From positions 1 through 64,000 of the forward strand of contig LRMT01000052.1 of NCBI GenBank assembly GCA_001725945.1: 64,000 nt of DNA, given 5' to 3'. Both the position numbers and the translations under genes were made by a program. This DNA is from Cupriavidus sp. UYMMa02A (GTDB lineage: Bacteria > Pseudomonadota > Gammaproteobacteria > Burkholderiales > Burkholderiaceae). How positions within the stretch are numbered: the first letter of the stretch is position 1; each line of letters begins with the position of its first letter. The notes beneath the pieces are model-generated. The model worked only from the letters and a program-made list of their open reading frames with translations. It had not been told where the DNA came from and ran no database searches. Of this stretch, positions 1 to 10,415 are shown one piece after another.

Positions 1-582
1 CGGCCGGCGCTGCGCCAGCGCCGGCGGCTGGCCCGGCTGCTGCGCATACCGCTGCCCGCTGCCGTGGCGGCCGTGATGCACGCCGTACGGGCTGAGCGGC
101 ACGCGCGGACTCCGGTTCAGGAAGCGCGACAGCTCGGTCAGCGCAAGCTGGTAGACGTCGCGCTTGAATTCGATCACCGCGTCCAGCGGCACCCAGTAGT
201 CGCTCCACCGCCAGGCATCGAACTCAGGATGGTCGGTGGCGCGCAGGTGTACGTCGCAGTCCCTGCCTGCCATGCGCAGCAGGAACCAGATCTGTTTCTG
301 CCCTCTGTAATGGCCGCGGATTTCGCGGCGGATGAACTTGTCCGGCACCTCATAGCGCAACCAGTCGCGCGTGCGACCCACGATCCTGACGTGCTCCGGT
401 AGCAGGCCGATCTCCTCATGCAGTTCGCGGTACATGGCCTGTTCCGGCGTTTCGCCGTACTTGATGCCGCCTTGCGGAAACTGCCAGGAATGCTCGCCGA
501 TTCGCTTGCCCCAGAAAACCTCGTTTCGTGTGTTGATGAGGATGATGCCGACGTTCGGGCGAAAGCCTTCACGATCGAGCAT
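1..582 (-). CDS. rppH: RNA pyrophosphohydrolase RppH (3' end outside window)
   Basis: This Nudix hydrolase removes pyrophosphate from the 5' triphosphate end of mRNAs and so triggers RNase E-dependent decay in the cytosol. The protein begins [15 protein letters not shown] and carries a full Nudix box: GG at about residue 38, then GETPEQA and the catalytic RELHEEIGL near residues 52-60. The following [10 protein letters not shown] region fits RppH/NudH. About 194 residues lie in the window and the C-terminal part is low-complexity (Gln/Pro/Arg), as in other Burkholderiaceae RppH proteins. It is divergent from proS across a 193-bp gap that should hold both promoters. The frame has no break. The stop lies beyond base 1. 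Confidence 0.93.
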   Translation of the reverse strand, partial: MLDREGFRPNVGIILINTRNEVFWGKRIGEHSWQFPQGGIKYGETPEQAMYRELHEEIGLLPEHVRIVGRTRDWLRYEVPDKFIRREIRGHYRGQKQIWFLLRMAGRDCDVHLRATDHPEFDAWRWSDYWVPLDAVIEFKRDVYQLALTELSRFLNRSPRVPLSPYGVHHGRHGSGQRYAQQPGQPPALAQRRP

Positions 583-775
583 GACTGCACCTCGAATCCT
601 TTAGAATTGTGTTGATTATAAAGGATGCGCGCGGCCCGGCTCAGGCGGGGTGCTGCTGGTTTTCCCCGAGCGGGAAGGGCAGTTTCAGGCAGTTGCCGGC
701 GCGTTCCCGACCATTTTGCGCGGCACGGCTGCCGCCTATTCACCGGGATTCCCGGTTTCCAGAGAAAACATTCGG

Positions 776-2497
776 ATGAAAGCCTCGCAATTTTTCATTT
801 CCACCCTGAAAGAAGCCCCCGCCGACGCGGAAATCGTGTCGCACAAGCTGATGATGCGCGCGGGCATGATCAAGAAGCTCGGTGCCGGCATCTACAGCTA
901 CATGCCGGTGGGGCTGCGCACGATCCGCAAGGTGGAAAACATCGTCCGCGAGGAAATGAACCGCGCCGGCGCCGTGGAACTGTCGATGCCCGTGATCCAG
1001 CCGGCCGAGCTGTGGCAGGAAACCGGCCGCTGGGACAAGATGGGCCCCGAGCTCCTGCGCCTGAAGGACCGCCACGAGCGCGACTTCGCCGTGCAGCCTA
1101 CGTCCGAAGAGGTCGTGACGGACATCGCCCGCACCGAAATCCGCAGCTACAAGCAATTGCCGGTCAATTTCTACCAGATCCAGATCAAGTTCCGCGACGA
1201 GCGCCGTCCGCGCTTCGGCATCATGCGCGGCCGCGAGTTCACGATGAAGGACGCCTATTCCTTCGACCGTGACGCGGAAGGCCTGAAAAAGTCGTACCAG
1301 AACATGTACGACACCTATGTGCGCATTTTCCAGCGCTTCGGCCTGGAATTCCGCGCCGTGGCGGCCGACAACGGCGCCATCGGCGGTTCGGGCTCGCATG
1401 AGTTCCACGTGATCGCCGACACCGGCGAAGACGCCATCGTCTACTGCCCGACGTCCGACTACGCCGCCAACATGGAAGCGGCCGAGGCGCTGCCGCTACT
1501 GGCCGAGCGCGCCGCACCGGCCCAGGCGCTGGAGAAGACCTTTACCCCGGAAAAGGTCAAGTGCGAGCAAGTGGCTGAGTTCCTGGGCATCCCGCTCGAG
1601 CGCAACGTCAAGTCGATCGTGCTGGCCAAGGACACCGAGGCCGGCGCCGAGATCTGGCTGCTGCTGATCCGCGCCGATCACGAGCTGAACGAGGTCAAGG
1701 CATCCAAGGTGCCGGGCCTGGCGGACTTCCGCTTTGCCACCGAAAACGAGATCGTCGACGCCTTCGGCTCGCCCCCGGGCTACCTGGGCCCGATCGGCAC
1801 CAAGAAACCGGTCAAGATCGTGGCCGACCGCACCGTCGCCAACATGAGCGACTTTTGCTGCGGCGCGAACTACCGGGACTATCACTATACGGGCGTCAAC
1901 TGGGGCCGCGACCTGCCTGAGCCGGTCGTCGCCGACCTGCGCAACGTGGTCGCCGGCGATGCCTCGCCGGACGGCAAGGGCACGCTGGAAATCTGCCGCG
2001 GCATCGAAGTGGGCCACGTGTTCATGCTCGGCACGCGCTATTCCGAGTCGATGAACGCCACGTTCCTCGACGAAAACGGCAAGACCCAGCCGATGCAGAT
2101 GGGCTGCTACGGCATTGGCGTGACCCGTATCCTGGGCGCCGCCATCGAGCAGAACTTCGACGAGCGCGGCATCATCTGGCCCGCCGCCATCGCTCCGTTC
2201 GAGGTCGTGGTGTGCCCGGTCGGCTATGACCGCTCCGAAGCGGTCAAGGCGGAAGCCGACCGTATCCACGCCGAGCTGCTGGCCGCTGGTGTCGACGTCA
2301 TCCTCGACGACCGCGGCGAGCGCCCGGGCGTGATGTTCGCCGACTGGGAACTGATCGGCGTGCCGCACCGCGTGGTTGTGGGCGACCGCGGCCTGAAGGA
2401 AGGCAAGGTCGAATACCAGGCGCGCCGCGACCCGCAGGCGACCCAGGTGACCGTGGCTGACGTGGTCGGCCATGTGCGCAGCCAGATCGGCAAGTAA
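776..2497 (+). CDS. proS: Prolyl-tRNA synthetase (class II)
   Basis: This enzyme charges tRNA-Pro with proline in the cytosol. The 573-residue product has the length of the bacterial-type (ProS type 1) enzyme with the INS editing domain inserted in the class II core. Motif 2 is visible as [25 protein letters not shown] around residues 140-165. Motif 3 is seen near [17 protein letters not shown], and the C-terminal anticodon-binding domain follows. The editing domain includes the [17 protein letters not shown] stretch. I chose ATG 776 because [19 protein letters not shown] is the standard N-terminus; the upstream in-frame extension does not look like protein. It is intact, and the transglycosylase starts 4 bp downstream. 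Confidence 0.97.
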   Translation: MKASQFFISTLKEAPADAEIVSHKLMMRAGMIKKLGAGIYSYMPVGLRTIRKVENIVREEMNRAGAVELSMPVIQPAELWQETGRWDKMGPELLRLKDRHERDFAVQPTSEEVVTDIARTEIRSYKQLPVNFYQIQIKFRDERRPRFGIMRGREFTMKDAYSFDRDAEGLKKSYQNMYDTYVRIFQRFGLEFRAVAADNGAIGGSGSHEFHVIADTGEDAIVYCPTSDYAANMEAAEALPLLAERAAPAQALEKTFTPEKVKCEQVAEFLGIPLERNVKSIVLAKDTEAGAEIWLLLIRADHELNEVKASKVPGLADFRFATENEIVDAFGSPPGYLGPIGTKKPVKIVADRTVANMSDFCCGANYRDYHYTGVNWGRDLPEPVVADLRNVVAGDASPDGKGTLEICRGIEVGHVFMLGTRYSESMNATFLDENGKTQPMQMGCYGIGVTRILGAAIEQNFDERGIIWPAAIAPFEVVVCPVGYDRSEAVKAEADRIHAELLAAGVDVILDDRGERPGVMFADWELIGVPHRVVVGDRGLKEGKVEYQARRDPQATQVTVADVVGHVRSQIGK

Positions 2498-2501
2498 GAC
2501 C

Positions 2502-3226
2502 ATGCGCGCGGCCCGTCTGGTTCGCACGGCCGGCAGCTTGCTGCTGGCCCTTGCCGCTGCTGCCGCGCAGGCCGGCGCGCAGAAGGAAGAGGACCTGGCC
2601 GATTCGGTGCGCGGCGCGCTGGCGGCCGCCATTGCCGACTCGCGCCCGGTGCGGCCGGTCTTTGCCACCGGTGGCGAGCGCCTGGCCTACCTGAAGTGGC
2701 TCGGCGAAATGTCGCACCGGCTCGAAGCCCGCATCCCCGAGCCGCAGATGCGCGTGGAGTTGATCGAAACCGCATACTACGAAGCCAAGCGCGCCGGGCT
2801 GGAGCCCGCACTGGTGCTGGGCCTGGTGCAGGTCGAGAGCAACTTCCGCAAGTACGCGATGAGTTCGGTCGCGCGCGCGGGCTGATGCAGGTGATGCCAT
2901 TCTGGGTCCGCACGATTGGCGACAACGACCCGCGCAAGCTGTTCCACCTGCAGAGCAACCTGCGCTACGGATGCACCATCCTGCGCCACTACCTGGACCG
3001 CGAGCAGGGCGACCTGTTCCTGGCGCTGGGGCGCTACAACGGCAGCCGCGGCCGCCCCGAATACCCGAACGCGGTGCTGGCGGCATGGAAGCGCTGGCAG
3101 TATTCCGAAGCCACGGTGACCGTCGCGGGGGATCCGGAGATTGCGCCGACCCGTTCGCGCAAGCTGTTGCCCGAGGCGCCCGAACGCAACCCGTTCTCGC
3201 CGCAGCGCCTGGCCAATCCGTCATGA
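2502..3226 (+). CDS. Lytic transglycosylase (SLT family), frame broken near 2878
   Basis: This is a periplasmic murein-cleaving enzyme of the soluble lytic transglycosylase family. The product starts MRAARLVRTAGSLLLAL, a signal peptide ending near AQAGAQ. The catalytic glutamate is in VQVESNFRKYAMSS, followed by the family motif GLMQVMPFW and, further on, ALGRYNGSRG. The frame breaks near 2878 in a GCGCGCGCGG run: the first frame ends ...SSVARAG and the second picks up directly at GLMQVMPF. One missing base explains it. The total is about 241 residues. The gene is likely cotranscribed with proS, and its stop overlaps the next start (ATGA at 3223). Confidence 0.88.
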
Positions 3227-4076
3227 CTGTCGAATCGCGTCCGGCCGTGGCCAACCCCGGCTATGCCACCTCGTCGCCGGAACTCGAGCGCTGGCTGGCG
3301 CGGCATATTTCCGAAGGGTTCGGCGCCGAGTCGCTGGTGCTGTCGATGTTGCGCTCCGGCTATGACGCCGGCTTTGCCCGCGCCGCCGTGGCCACGGCAT
3401 GGGACACCGGCCGTCTGCGTCGTCCGCACCGGCTGTGCGCCCTGTGCAGCGGCAATCCAGCCGAGAGGTGCCTGTGTTGTTCTCGCTCCAGGCGCCCGCT
3501 ATCCGCCTGTACCAGCAATTGCTCAGCGATGCCGAGTGCGATGCGCTGATCGATCTCGCGCGTGGCCGCCTCGCGCGTTCGCCGGTGATCAACCCAGATA
3601 CCGGCGACGAGAACCTGATCGATGCGCGCACCAGCCTGGGCGCGATGTTCCAGGTCGGCGAGCACACGCTGATTCGGCGCATCGAAGACCGCATCGCCAC
3701 CGTGCTCGGCGTACCGGCCGACCATGGCGAGGGTTTGCAGATCCTCAACTACAAGCCCGGCGGCGAATACCAGCCGCATTTTGATTTCTTCAATCCGAAG
3801 CGCCCCGGCGAGGCGCGCCAGCTCCGTGTAGGCGGCCAGCGTATCGCCACGCTGGTGATCTACCTGAACACGCCGCAGGCCGGCGGCGCCACGGCGTTTC
3901 CGCGTATCGGGCTGGAAGTGGCGCCCGTGAAAGGCAACGCCGTCTACTTCAGCTATCTGCTGCCCGACGGCAAGCTGGACGAGCGCACACTGCACGCGGG
4001 CCTGCCGGTGCAATCCGGCGAAAAGTGGATCGCGACCAAATGGCTTCGCGAGCACCCGTATCGCGCCACGGAATAA
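3223..4076 (+). CDS. 2OG-Fe(II) oxygenase, prolyl 4-hydroxylase-like, frame broken near 3405
   Basis: This is a probable cytosolic 2-oxoglutarate/Fe(II)-dependent dioxygenase of the P4Hc type; the substrate is unknown. The metal-binding pattern is visible: HFDFF supplies His and Asp, HAGLPVQSGEKW supplies the distal His, and a Lys further on fits 2OG binding. A helical N-terminal part (SSPELERWLARHISEGFG, SLVLSMLRSGYDAGFARAAV) precedes the double-stranded beta-helix. The two parts sit in different frames, with the switch around 3400-3410 just after AWDTG, consistent with one missing base. The ATG at 3223 overlaps the transglycosylase stop, so the genes are translationally coupled. Length is about 284 residues. 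Confidence 0.85.
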
Positions 4077-4198
4077 AGACCGGCCTGTCCGACAGTACCG
4101 TGCCGGCTCGGCAGAATTCCCGATAACTGTACCGGTACTGTACTGTTCGCTGTGACTAGACTGGCTGCAATCCCCCAATTTTCAGTGGTTTGCCTGCC

Positions 4199-4825
4199 AT
4201 GGCCTTTCCTGACCTTGTCGCCGGTTCCGGCGTCTTCCTTGCGTTTTCCGCGTTCGCGCTGGTGTCGTCGATCACGCCTGGCCCCAATAACACGATGGTG
4301 CTGGCCTCCGGCGTGAACTTTGGATTCGCGCGGACGATTCCGCACCTGCTCGGCATCAGCATCGGGTTTTCGCTGATGGTGGCGCTGGTCGGGCTCGGCC
4401 TCGGTTCGATATTCTCGCACTGGCCCTGGAGTTGGCAGGTGTTGCGCGTGGTGGCCGGCGTCTATCTGGTCTGGCTGGCGTGGAAGCTCGCCACCTCGGG
4501 CGGCGTGCAGGACCGCCAGGTCGCGCAGCCGATGGGCTTCCTGCAGGCGGCGGCGTTCCAGTGGGTCAACCCGAAGGCGTGGGTGATGGCGGTGGGCGCG
4601 TGCAGCACCTATGTACTGCACGGCAATGTGTGGCTGAACGTGGCGTTGATGGCCGGCATCTTCGCCGTCATCAACCTGCCCAGCGTGGCAATGTGGGCCG
4701 TGTTCGGCTCGGCGCTGCGCCGCTGGCTGTCGCAGCCGCGCGTGCTGCGCGTGTTCAATGTGGGGATGGCGGTGTTGCTGCTGGCGTCGCTGTGGCCGAT
4801 TTTGGGGGCGCACCACGCGGGGTAG
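4199..4825 (+). CDS. LysE/RhtB-family amino-acid exporter
   Basis: This is an inner-membrane exporter of the LysE/RhtB superfamily, which typically expels amino acids or derivatives. The 208-residue product has six hydrophobic segments. It carries the family signature near the N-terminus (SSITPGPNNTMVLASGVNFG, residues about 23-42) and a conserved WVNPKAWVMAVGA segment mid-protein. The substrate cannot be told from sequence. ATG 4199 gives the expected start MAFPDLVAGSGVFLAFSAF. A 122-bp gap separates it from the dioxygenase, so it may have its own promoter. The frame is intact. Confidence 0.92.
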   Translation: MAFPDLVAGSGVFLAFSAFALVSSITPGPNNTMVLASGVNFGFARTIPHLLGISIGFSLMVALVGLGLGSIFSHWPWSWQVLRVVAGVYLVWLAWKLATSGGVQDRQVAQPMGFLQAAAFQWVNPKAWVMAVGACSTYVLHGNVWLNVALMAGIFAVINLPSVAMWAVFGSALRRWLSQPRVLRVFNVGMAVLLLASLWPILGAHHAG

Positions 4826-4863
4826 GCGCATTGCTGCCGCGCTTCGAACGCTTAGGGTTTTCT

Positions 4864-4980
4864 CCCCTCTCCCGCTTGCGGGAGAGGGGCGGGGAGAGGG
4901 CAGGAGCCTCGACGAAGTAAAGCGTGTCGCATCGAGATGCTCGGCCTCTCCCCAACCCCTCTCCGCGCGCGGGAGAGGGG
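4864..4980. repeat. REP-like palindrome pair between LysE gene and hpt
   Basis: Two GC-rich palindromes lie between the converging LysE and hpt genes. The first (4864-4889) is perfect, with 12-nt arms CCCCTCTCCCGC/GCGGGAGAGGGG around a TT loop. The second (4956-4980) has CCCCTCTCC/GGGAGAGGGG around GCGCGC. The segments just inside them (GGGGAGAGGGC at 4891 and GGCCTCTCCCC at 4943) are also inverted, so the whole block could fold as one branched structure. The same palindrome occurs at 16105-16130. Its place between convergent genes fits a REP-type element acting as terminator or mRNA stabiliser; that role is inference. Confidence 0.8.
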
Positions 4981-5016
4981 AGCAAGACGGCGGTACGGGA
5001 GCCCGTCAGGCGCTTC

Positions 5017-5559
5017 TTACACCAGCGCCCGAATCGTCCCCAGATTCCGCCAATACCCCTTCGCATCCATCCCGCACCCAAATACATACCGGTCCGGCAC
5101 ATTGAAGCCGCAGAAGTCCGGGTGCATCGGCTTGGCCTTGGTCAGCGTCTTCTCGCACAGTACGGCAGCGTGGAATTCCTTCGCGCCCATGTCGATGATG
5201 CGCTCGCGGATGGCCGCCATGGTCTCGCCTTCGTCCAGGATGTCGTCGAGTACCAGTACGACGCGGTCCTTGACCGACTCGCGCGGCGCCACGCGCCACT
5301 GCATTTCGCCGCCCACGGTCTTGTTGTTGTAGCGGGACAGGTGGATGTAGTCGAATTCCAGCGGGAACTGCAGCTTGGGCAGCAGCATGCCGGTGAAGAC
5401 CACCGCGCCGCCCATCACCGATAGCACCAGCGGGAAGGCATCGCCCATCTTCGCGGTGATTTCCTTCGCCATGCGGTCCAGCGATGCCTGGACTTCCTGG
5501 GCGCTGACGATTTCCTCGGAGTTGGCCCACAGCTCGCGGGCCTGTTCAGCGGTCATCAT
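5017..5559 (-). CDS. hpt: Hypoxanthine-guanine phosphoribosyltransferase
   Basis: This cytosolic purine-salvage enzyme joins hypoxanthine or guanine to PRPP. The 180-residue product shows the PRPP-binding loop VVLVLDDILDEGET near residue 105 and the MGGAVVFTGMLLPKL segment typical of this family. The C-terminal region has KPDFCGF-like residues (MHPDFCGFNVPDRYVFG) that hold the purine ring. It begins MMTAEQARELW at 5559. Some related proteins are annotated simply as phosphoribosyltransferase. The gene is intact and lies 59 bp downstream of ffh on the same strand, so the two may be cotranscribed. Confidence 0.92.
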   Translation of the reverse strand: MMTAEQARELWANSEEIVSAQEVQASLDRMAKEITAKMGDAFPLVLSVMGGAVVFTGMLLPKLQFPLEFDYIHLSRYNNKTVGGEMQWRVAPRESVKDRVVLVLDDILDEGETMAAIRERIIDMGAKEFHAAVLCEKTLTKAKPMHPDFCGFNVPDRYVFGCGMDAKGYWRNLGTIRALV

Positions 5560-5618
5560 GGTGTCTTTCCTGTTCTTGTCTCTTGCGGGGGTAGGGCAGG
5601 TGGGGCGCCTGGCGCGCA

Positions 5619-7005
5619 TCAGCGGTTGAAGAGGCCCTTCATGCCGCCCTTCATCCCACCCATCTGGCGCATCATTTTCATCATGCCGCCGCCCTTGAGC
5701 TTCTTCATCATGCTTTGCATCTGGTCGAACTGGTTCAGCAGGCGGTTCACTTCCTGCACCGGCACGCCCGCGCCCGCGGCAATGCGGCGCTTGCGGCTGG
5801 CCTTGATCAGTTCCGGCTTGGCGCGCTCCGTCGGCGTCATGCTGTTGATGATGCCTTCCATGCGCGCCACCTGCTTCTCGGCCTGGTCCATATTGGCGCC
5901 CTGCGCCTGCTGGGCGAACTGCGCCGCAGCTTGTCGACCAGGCTGCCCAGGCCGCCCATCTTCTTCATCTGGCCGATCTGCGCCTTGAAGTCTTCCAGGT
6001 CGAAGCCGCCGGTCTTCTTGATCTTCTTGGCCAGCTTCTCGGCGGCGTCCATGTCCACGCCGCGCTGGGCTTCCTCGACCAGCGCGAGGATGTCGCCCAT
6101 GCCCAGAATACGCTGGGCCATGCGGTCGGGGTAGAACGCCTCCAGGCCGTCGAGCTTTTCGCCGACGCCGACGAACTTGATCGGCCGGCCGGTCACGTGG
6201 CGCACCGACAGCGCGGCGCCGCCGCGCGCATCGCCGTCCAGCTTGGTCAGCACCACGCCAGTCAGCGGCAAGGTGTCATTGAAGGCCTTGGCCGTGTTGA
6301 CCGCGTCCTGGCCGAGCATGGCGTCGACCACGAACAGCGTTTCCGCCGGCTTCAGCTCGGCGTGCAGCGCGGCGATTTCCTGCATCATCAGCTCGTCGAT
6401 ACCGAGCGGCCGGCCGTGTCGACGATCAGCACGTCGTGATAGTGCTTGCGCGCCCAGTCCACCGCCGCGCGGGCGATGTCGACCGGCTTCTGGTCGGGCT
6501 GGGACGGGAAGAACTCGGCGCCGACCTGCTCGGACACCGTCTTCAACTGCGCGATAGCGGCCGGGCGGTACACGTCGCACGAGACCGTCAGCACTTTCTT
6601 CTTCTTGTTCTCTTTGAGCCACTTGGCCAGCTTGCCGACGGTAGTGGTCTTGCCGGCGCCCTGCAGGCCGGCCATCAGGATGATGGCGGGGGGCTGCACG
6701 GCCAGGTTCAGCTCGGAGCCCTTGCCGGAGACGGCTTCTTCGCCGCCGATCACCGTGGTCAGCTCGCGCTGGACCACGCCGACCAGGGCCTGGCCCGGGG
6801 TCAGGCTGGAAACCACGTCCTCGCCCATCGCCTTTTCCTTGACGCGGGCGATGAAGTCGCGGACGACCGGCAGCGCCACGTCGGCCTCGAGCATGGCCAG
6901 GCGCACTTCGCGCAGCATTTCGGCGGTATTGGCCTCGGTCAGACGGGCCTCGCCGCGCATGGTCTTGACGACCCGCGCCAGGCGTTGAGTGAGATTGTCC
7001 AGCAT
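5619..7005 (-). CDS. ffh: Signal recognition particle protein Ffh, frame broken near 6418 and 5922
   Basis: Ffh is the GTPase subunit of the bacterial SRP, which delivers nascent membrane proteins to FtsY. The N domain starts [24 protein letters not shown]. The G domain has the P-loop [10 protein letters not shown] and DTAGR, then [15 protein letters not shown]. The C-terminal M domain is methionine-rich and ends with the [17 protein letters not shown] tail. The frame breaks at about 6418, inside the DTAGRLGIDE motif, and at about 5922, where [15 protein letters not shown] is expected. Each break is explained by one missing base in a GGCCGGCC or CTGCCGG run. Ffh is essential in bacteria, so I treat these as sequence errors. 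Length is about 463 residues. Confidence 0.93.
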
Positions 7006-7098
7006 GGCAGGAATGGGGGAAGAAAGGGCTGTGTTGCGGCCTCTGTTACCGCGTAAGCCACCCGCCACTGGCAGGGGGCACTAAGGTAAACTGCGCAA

Positions 7099-8045
7099 AT
7101 GGTCATTGTACTGTATGCCCTGACGGCACTTCTCTATTGCGGCCTGGCCTTGCACGGCTGGGCGACGCGCAATCCGCGGCTTGCCGCGCCGGTGGCCCCG
7201 TTGGCGGCTCGGCATCGGCCGTGCTGACGGCCAACGGCGGGCCTGGCGGGCGCCGCATCGGGCGCGGCGAGGCGCAGCCCGGCTGGTGGCACCTGCTGAT
7301 GGCGGGCGTGCTGGCCAGCCACGGCCTGCTGCTGCACGAGACCATCTTCCCGGCCGACCGCATGGTGTTCGGCTTTGCCTTCGCGCTGTCGGCCATGCTG
7401 TGGCTGGGCGTGGGTATCTACTGGATCGAGAACTTCTTCTTCTCGCTGGCCGGGCTGGGGCTGATCGTGATCCCGGTGGCACTCGTCGCCAGCCTGATGC
7501 CGCTGGCGTTCCCGGGCTCGCAGATCCTGGGCTACGCCGCGCAGCCGCTGTTCAAGCTGCACTTCATCATCGCCAACGTGGCCTATGGCCTGTTCACGCT
7601 GGCGGCGTTCCACGCGTTCCTGATGCTGCTGGCCGAGCGCCGCCTGCATGGCTTCAGGCACGCACCGGCGCGCCCCGGCAATGGCGACGCCAAGGCGCCG
7701 GCCGAACAATGGCTGGGCCGCTGGCTGGACCTGCTGCCGCCGCTGCTGACGCTCGAAAAGCTGCTGTTCCGCCTGATCGGCGCCGGTTTCGTGCTGCTGA
7801 CGCTGACCATCGTCTCCGGCCTGCTGTTCTCCGAAGAACTGTTCGGCCGCGCGTTCCGGCTCGACCACAAGACCGTGTTCGCGCTGATTTCCTGGGCGAT
7901 GTTCGGTGGCATCCTGGCCGGGCGGCACTTCCGCGGCTGGCGCGGGCGTGTCGCGCTGCGCTGGGTGATTGCGTCGTTCGGCATCCTGCTGCTCGCCTAT
8001 GTCGGCAGCCGCTTCGTGATTGAAGTGATCCTGCACCGGCTCTGA
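7099..8045 (+). CDS. Cytochrome c assembly / YpjD-like integral membrane protein, frame broken near 7205
   Basis: This multi-pass inner-membrane protein of the CcsA/CcmC family is related to E. coli YpjD, which lies next to ffh in many Proteobacteria. The first ORF part is MVIVLYALTALLYCGLALHGW. After a break near 7205 the protein goes on with GWWHLLMAGVLASHGLLLHETIF and six or more hydrophobic segments, ending FVIEVILHRL. The WxWD-type haem loop of true CcsA is not evident. A role in haem handling is therefore uncertain, although the fold family is clear. It is divergent from ffh across a 93-bp gap. Length is about 315 residues once the missing base is restored. Confidence 0.8.
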
Positions 8046-8051
8046 GACCGC

Positions 8052-8308
8052 ATGGCAAGAATCCTTATCCTGCTGGCCGTGGTGCTCGGGGTCCTCTGGT
8101 GGCTGCGTTCGCGCGCCGAAGCGCAGCGCGGGCAAGCTCCCCGCTCGGCCGCCCGGCTCCCACGCCCCGTGATGATGACCACGCCGAGACCATGGTCCAG
8201 TGCGCCCACTGCGGCGTGCACCTGCCGCAGAGCGAGGCCATTGCCTGGCACGGCCTGCACTACTGCCGCCGCAGCCACCTGCCGGACGACAGCGGCGACC
8301 GCCCATGA
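8052..8308 (+). CDS. PP0621-type small zinc-ribbon-like protein, frame broken near 8140
   Basis: This small protein has one N-terminal hydrophobic helix (MARILILLAVVLGVLWWLRSR) followed by a C-terminal segment QCAHCGVHLPQSEAIAW...HYC with a CxxC pair and a later Cys. It looks like a membrane-tethered zinc-binding domain, as in the uncharacterised PP0621 family found near pilS/pilR-type genes. The helix and the CxxC part are in different frames; the switch lies near 8140 in a CCCGC-rich stretch. Its stop overlaps the kinase start (ATGA at 8305), suggesting coupled translation. Function unknown. Confidence 0.72.
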
Positions 8309-10374
8309 TCGCGGCGCGGCCGACGCACATCGCCCGGCACGCCCCGTGGCACGGCTTTGCCAAGCTGTGGCGAGAGCCCGAGCCGCCTGACTTCCACTGG
8401 CGCCTGCTGCGCTATTTCTGCTGGACCCGCGTGGCCGTCGGCCTGCTGCTGTTCGCCTACACCATCATGGAGCGCGGGGCCGAGACGCATGGCGTGTCGG
8501 TCGTACTGCCGTTCCAGCTTGCCTTGCCCGCTCACAAGACCGCGGCCATGCAACTGGCCATGCCCTACCTGGGCATCGCGCTGGCCATGCTGGCCGGCAC
8601 GCTGTGGCGGCGGCGCTTTCACCTGCGCGTGCGGCTGCAGGTGCTGGCCGACCTGGTCCTGCTCGGCCTGATCTACGAGACGCTTGGCCGCAACGGCCAT
8701 GCCGACGGCCTGGCCATGATCTTCCTGCTGCCGGCGCTGGAAGCCGGCGCGCTCGCCAGCCTGCTGTTCGCGCTGTTTGCGGCATCGGCTTCCGCGCTGT
8801 TGGTCATGGCGCATCCGTTCATGCAGACCATCCTGCTGCGCCAGGCCGACGCCGGCCTGCTCGGCTCGGGCCTGTACGGGCTGGTCTTCATGATCGCGGC
8901 GCTGCTGATGTATATGCTGGCCTACCGCCAGGTGGCCCAGGAAAAGATCGCGCTCGCGCGCGAGCAGGAGCTGCGCCTGCAGCAGCTCGTCAACCGGCTG
9001 ATGGTCAACGACATGCAGGACGGCGTGATGCTGGTGCGCGCCAACGGCATGGTCGTGGCCGCCAACCCGGCCGCCGTGGTGCTGCTGGGCGTGCAGCCGC
9101 ACGAACGTGTCTATGCGCGCCGCAGCCGCGAAGGCGAGGGCGCCGCGGACAGCCAGGCCGCGCTGTTCGACCTGCGCCGCATTCCACGCCTGCAGCCGCT
9201 CATGGAAATGCTGCGCGACTGGCTGCGCAGCAACGACGATGTGCCGCGCATCCTGCAATTGCTGCCCATCGTCTCGCGCCCCGCGCCGCCGGGCGGCGGC
9301 AACCTGCACACGCGGCTGCGCCTGCGTTTCTTGCTGCCGGGCCTGGCGGGGCTGCGCAATACCATTGCCAGCACGTCGACCATGCCGTCCAGCCTCGACA
9401 CCGCAGCGTGGAACGAGCTGACGCCCGAAGCCGCCGCGCGCCTGCGCCTGGCCATCGCCCAGCAGGAAGCCATGGCTGGACGCCCGACGACGAGGCGCTG
9501 CTGCGCAGCGAGATGCGCGACACCGTGCTGGTCCATATCGAAAGCTGGGAGCGCATTGCCGAGCAGGTCCAGCAGGAAAAGCTCGCCGCCATGGGCCGGC
9601 TCGTGGCCAGCGTCGCGCACCAGATCCGCAACCCCTTGGCGGCGATCAGCCAGGCCAGCGAGCTGCTCGGCGACGGCGCGAGCATGGGCGATGGCGGTGG
9701 CGTGGCGTCCGACGTCGATGCGCGCCTGCTGCGCATCATCCACGACAACGTGCGCCGGCTCGACCAGGTCGTCGCCGACGTGCTGCAAATCTCGCGCCGT
9801 CCGCGCACGGGCCGCAGCACGGCGCAGCTTGCGCAGGCGCTGCCCGAGATCGTCGACCGCTGGCGCCTGGAAATGCGCTCGCGCCTGCCGCGTGCCGGCG
9901 ACACGCGCCAGCCCGGACGCGGCGAGATCAACCCGAACGTCGTCCGCCTCACGGTCGAGGTGCCGCAGCCGGTGGTCTTCGATACCTCGCAATTGCAGCA
10001 GGTGCTGGGCAACCTGCTCGATAACGCCTGGCGCTACTGCAGCCGCCTGCCGGGCGCATCCGCCTGCTCGCCCACGTGCTGGACCAGCACCACGCCGAGC
10101 TGATCGTCTGGAACGACGGCATCGAGATCCCGCGCGAACACCAGCGCAGCCTGTTCGAGCCGTTCTTCACCAGCAATGCGCAGGGCACGGGGCTGGGCCT
10201 GTTCATGGCGCGCGAGCTGTGCGGCGCCAATGATGCGCAGGTCCGCTACGGCACCATCGCGCTCGATGACCTGCTCGCGCGCACCGGCCTGGTGGCGGCC
10301 TCGCGCGATACACTGCCCGCCAAGGCCTCGTGTTGACGCTGAGCATCGACAGCGGCGATGCGGCGCTGGCGTGA
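8305..10374 (+). CDS. pilS: PilS-like sensor histidine kinase, three frame breaks
   Basis: This is a membrane sensor kinase of the PilS/NtrB group, which phosphorylates the sigma54 activator encoded next. The N-terminal half has six hydrophobic segments (about residues 35-220). A linker with a PAS-like stretch NDMQDGVMLVRANGMVVAANPAAVVLLG follows. The H-box is VASVAHQIRNPLAAIS; the N-box QVLGNLLDNAWRY and G-box GTGLGLFMAREL are also present. The frame breaks near 9483, 10050 and 10325, each fixed by one missing base; the true C-terminus reads LVLTLSIDSGDAALA. Total is about 690 residues. The PilS assignment rests on domain layout and the pilR-like neighbour; no pilin gene lies in the window. 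Confidence 0.85.
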
Positions 10375-10415
10375 GGCGCTGTTCCCCTAAAACTCTGTTC
10401 CCGACTCGTAGCTCC

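Noticed and set aside
5619..7005. ffh as a pseudogene
   Set aside because: Ffh is essential, and both breaks are repaired by adding one base in a GC run with perfect continuity of the protein.
8305..10374. Kinase/regulator pair as a nitrogen NtrB/NtrC system
   Set aside because: The kinase has about six membrane helices, unlike soluble NtrB, and no glnA is next to it, so a PilS/PilR-like pair fits better.
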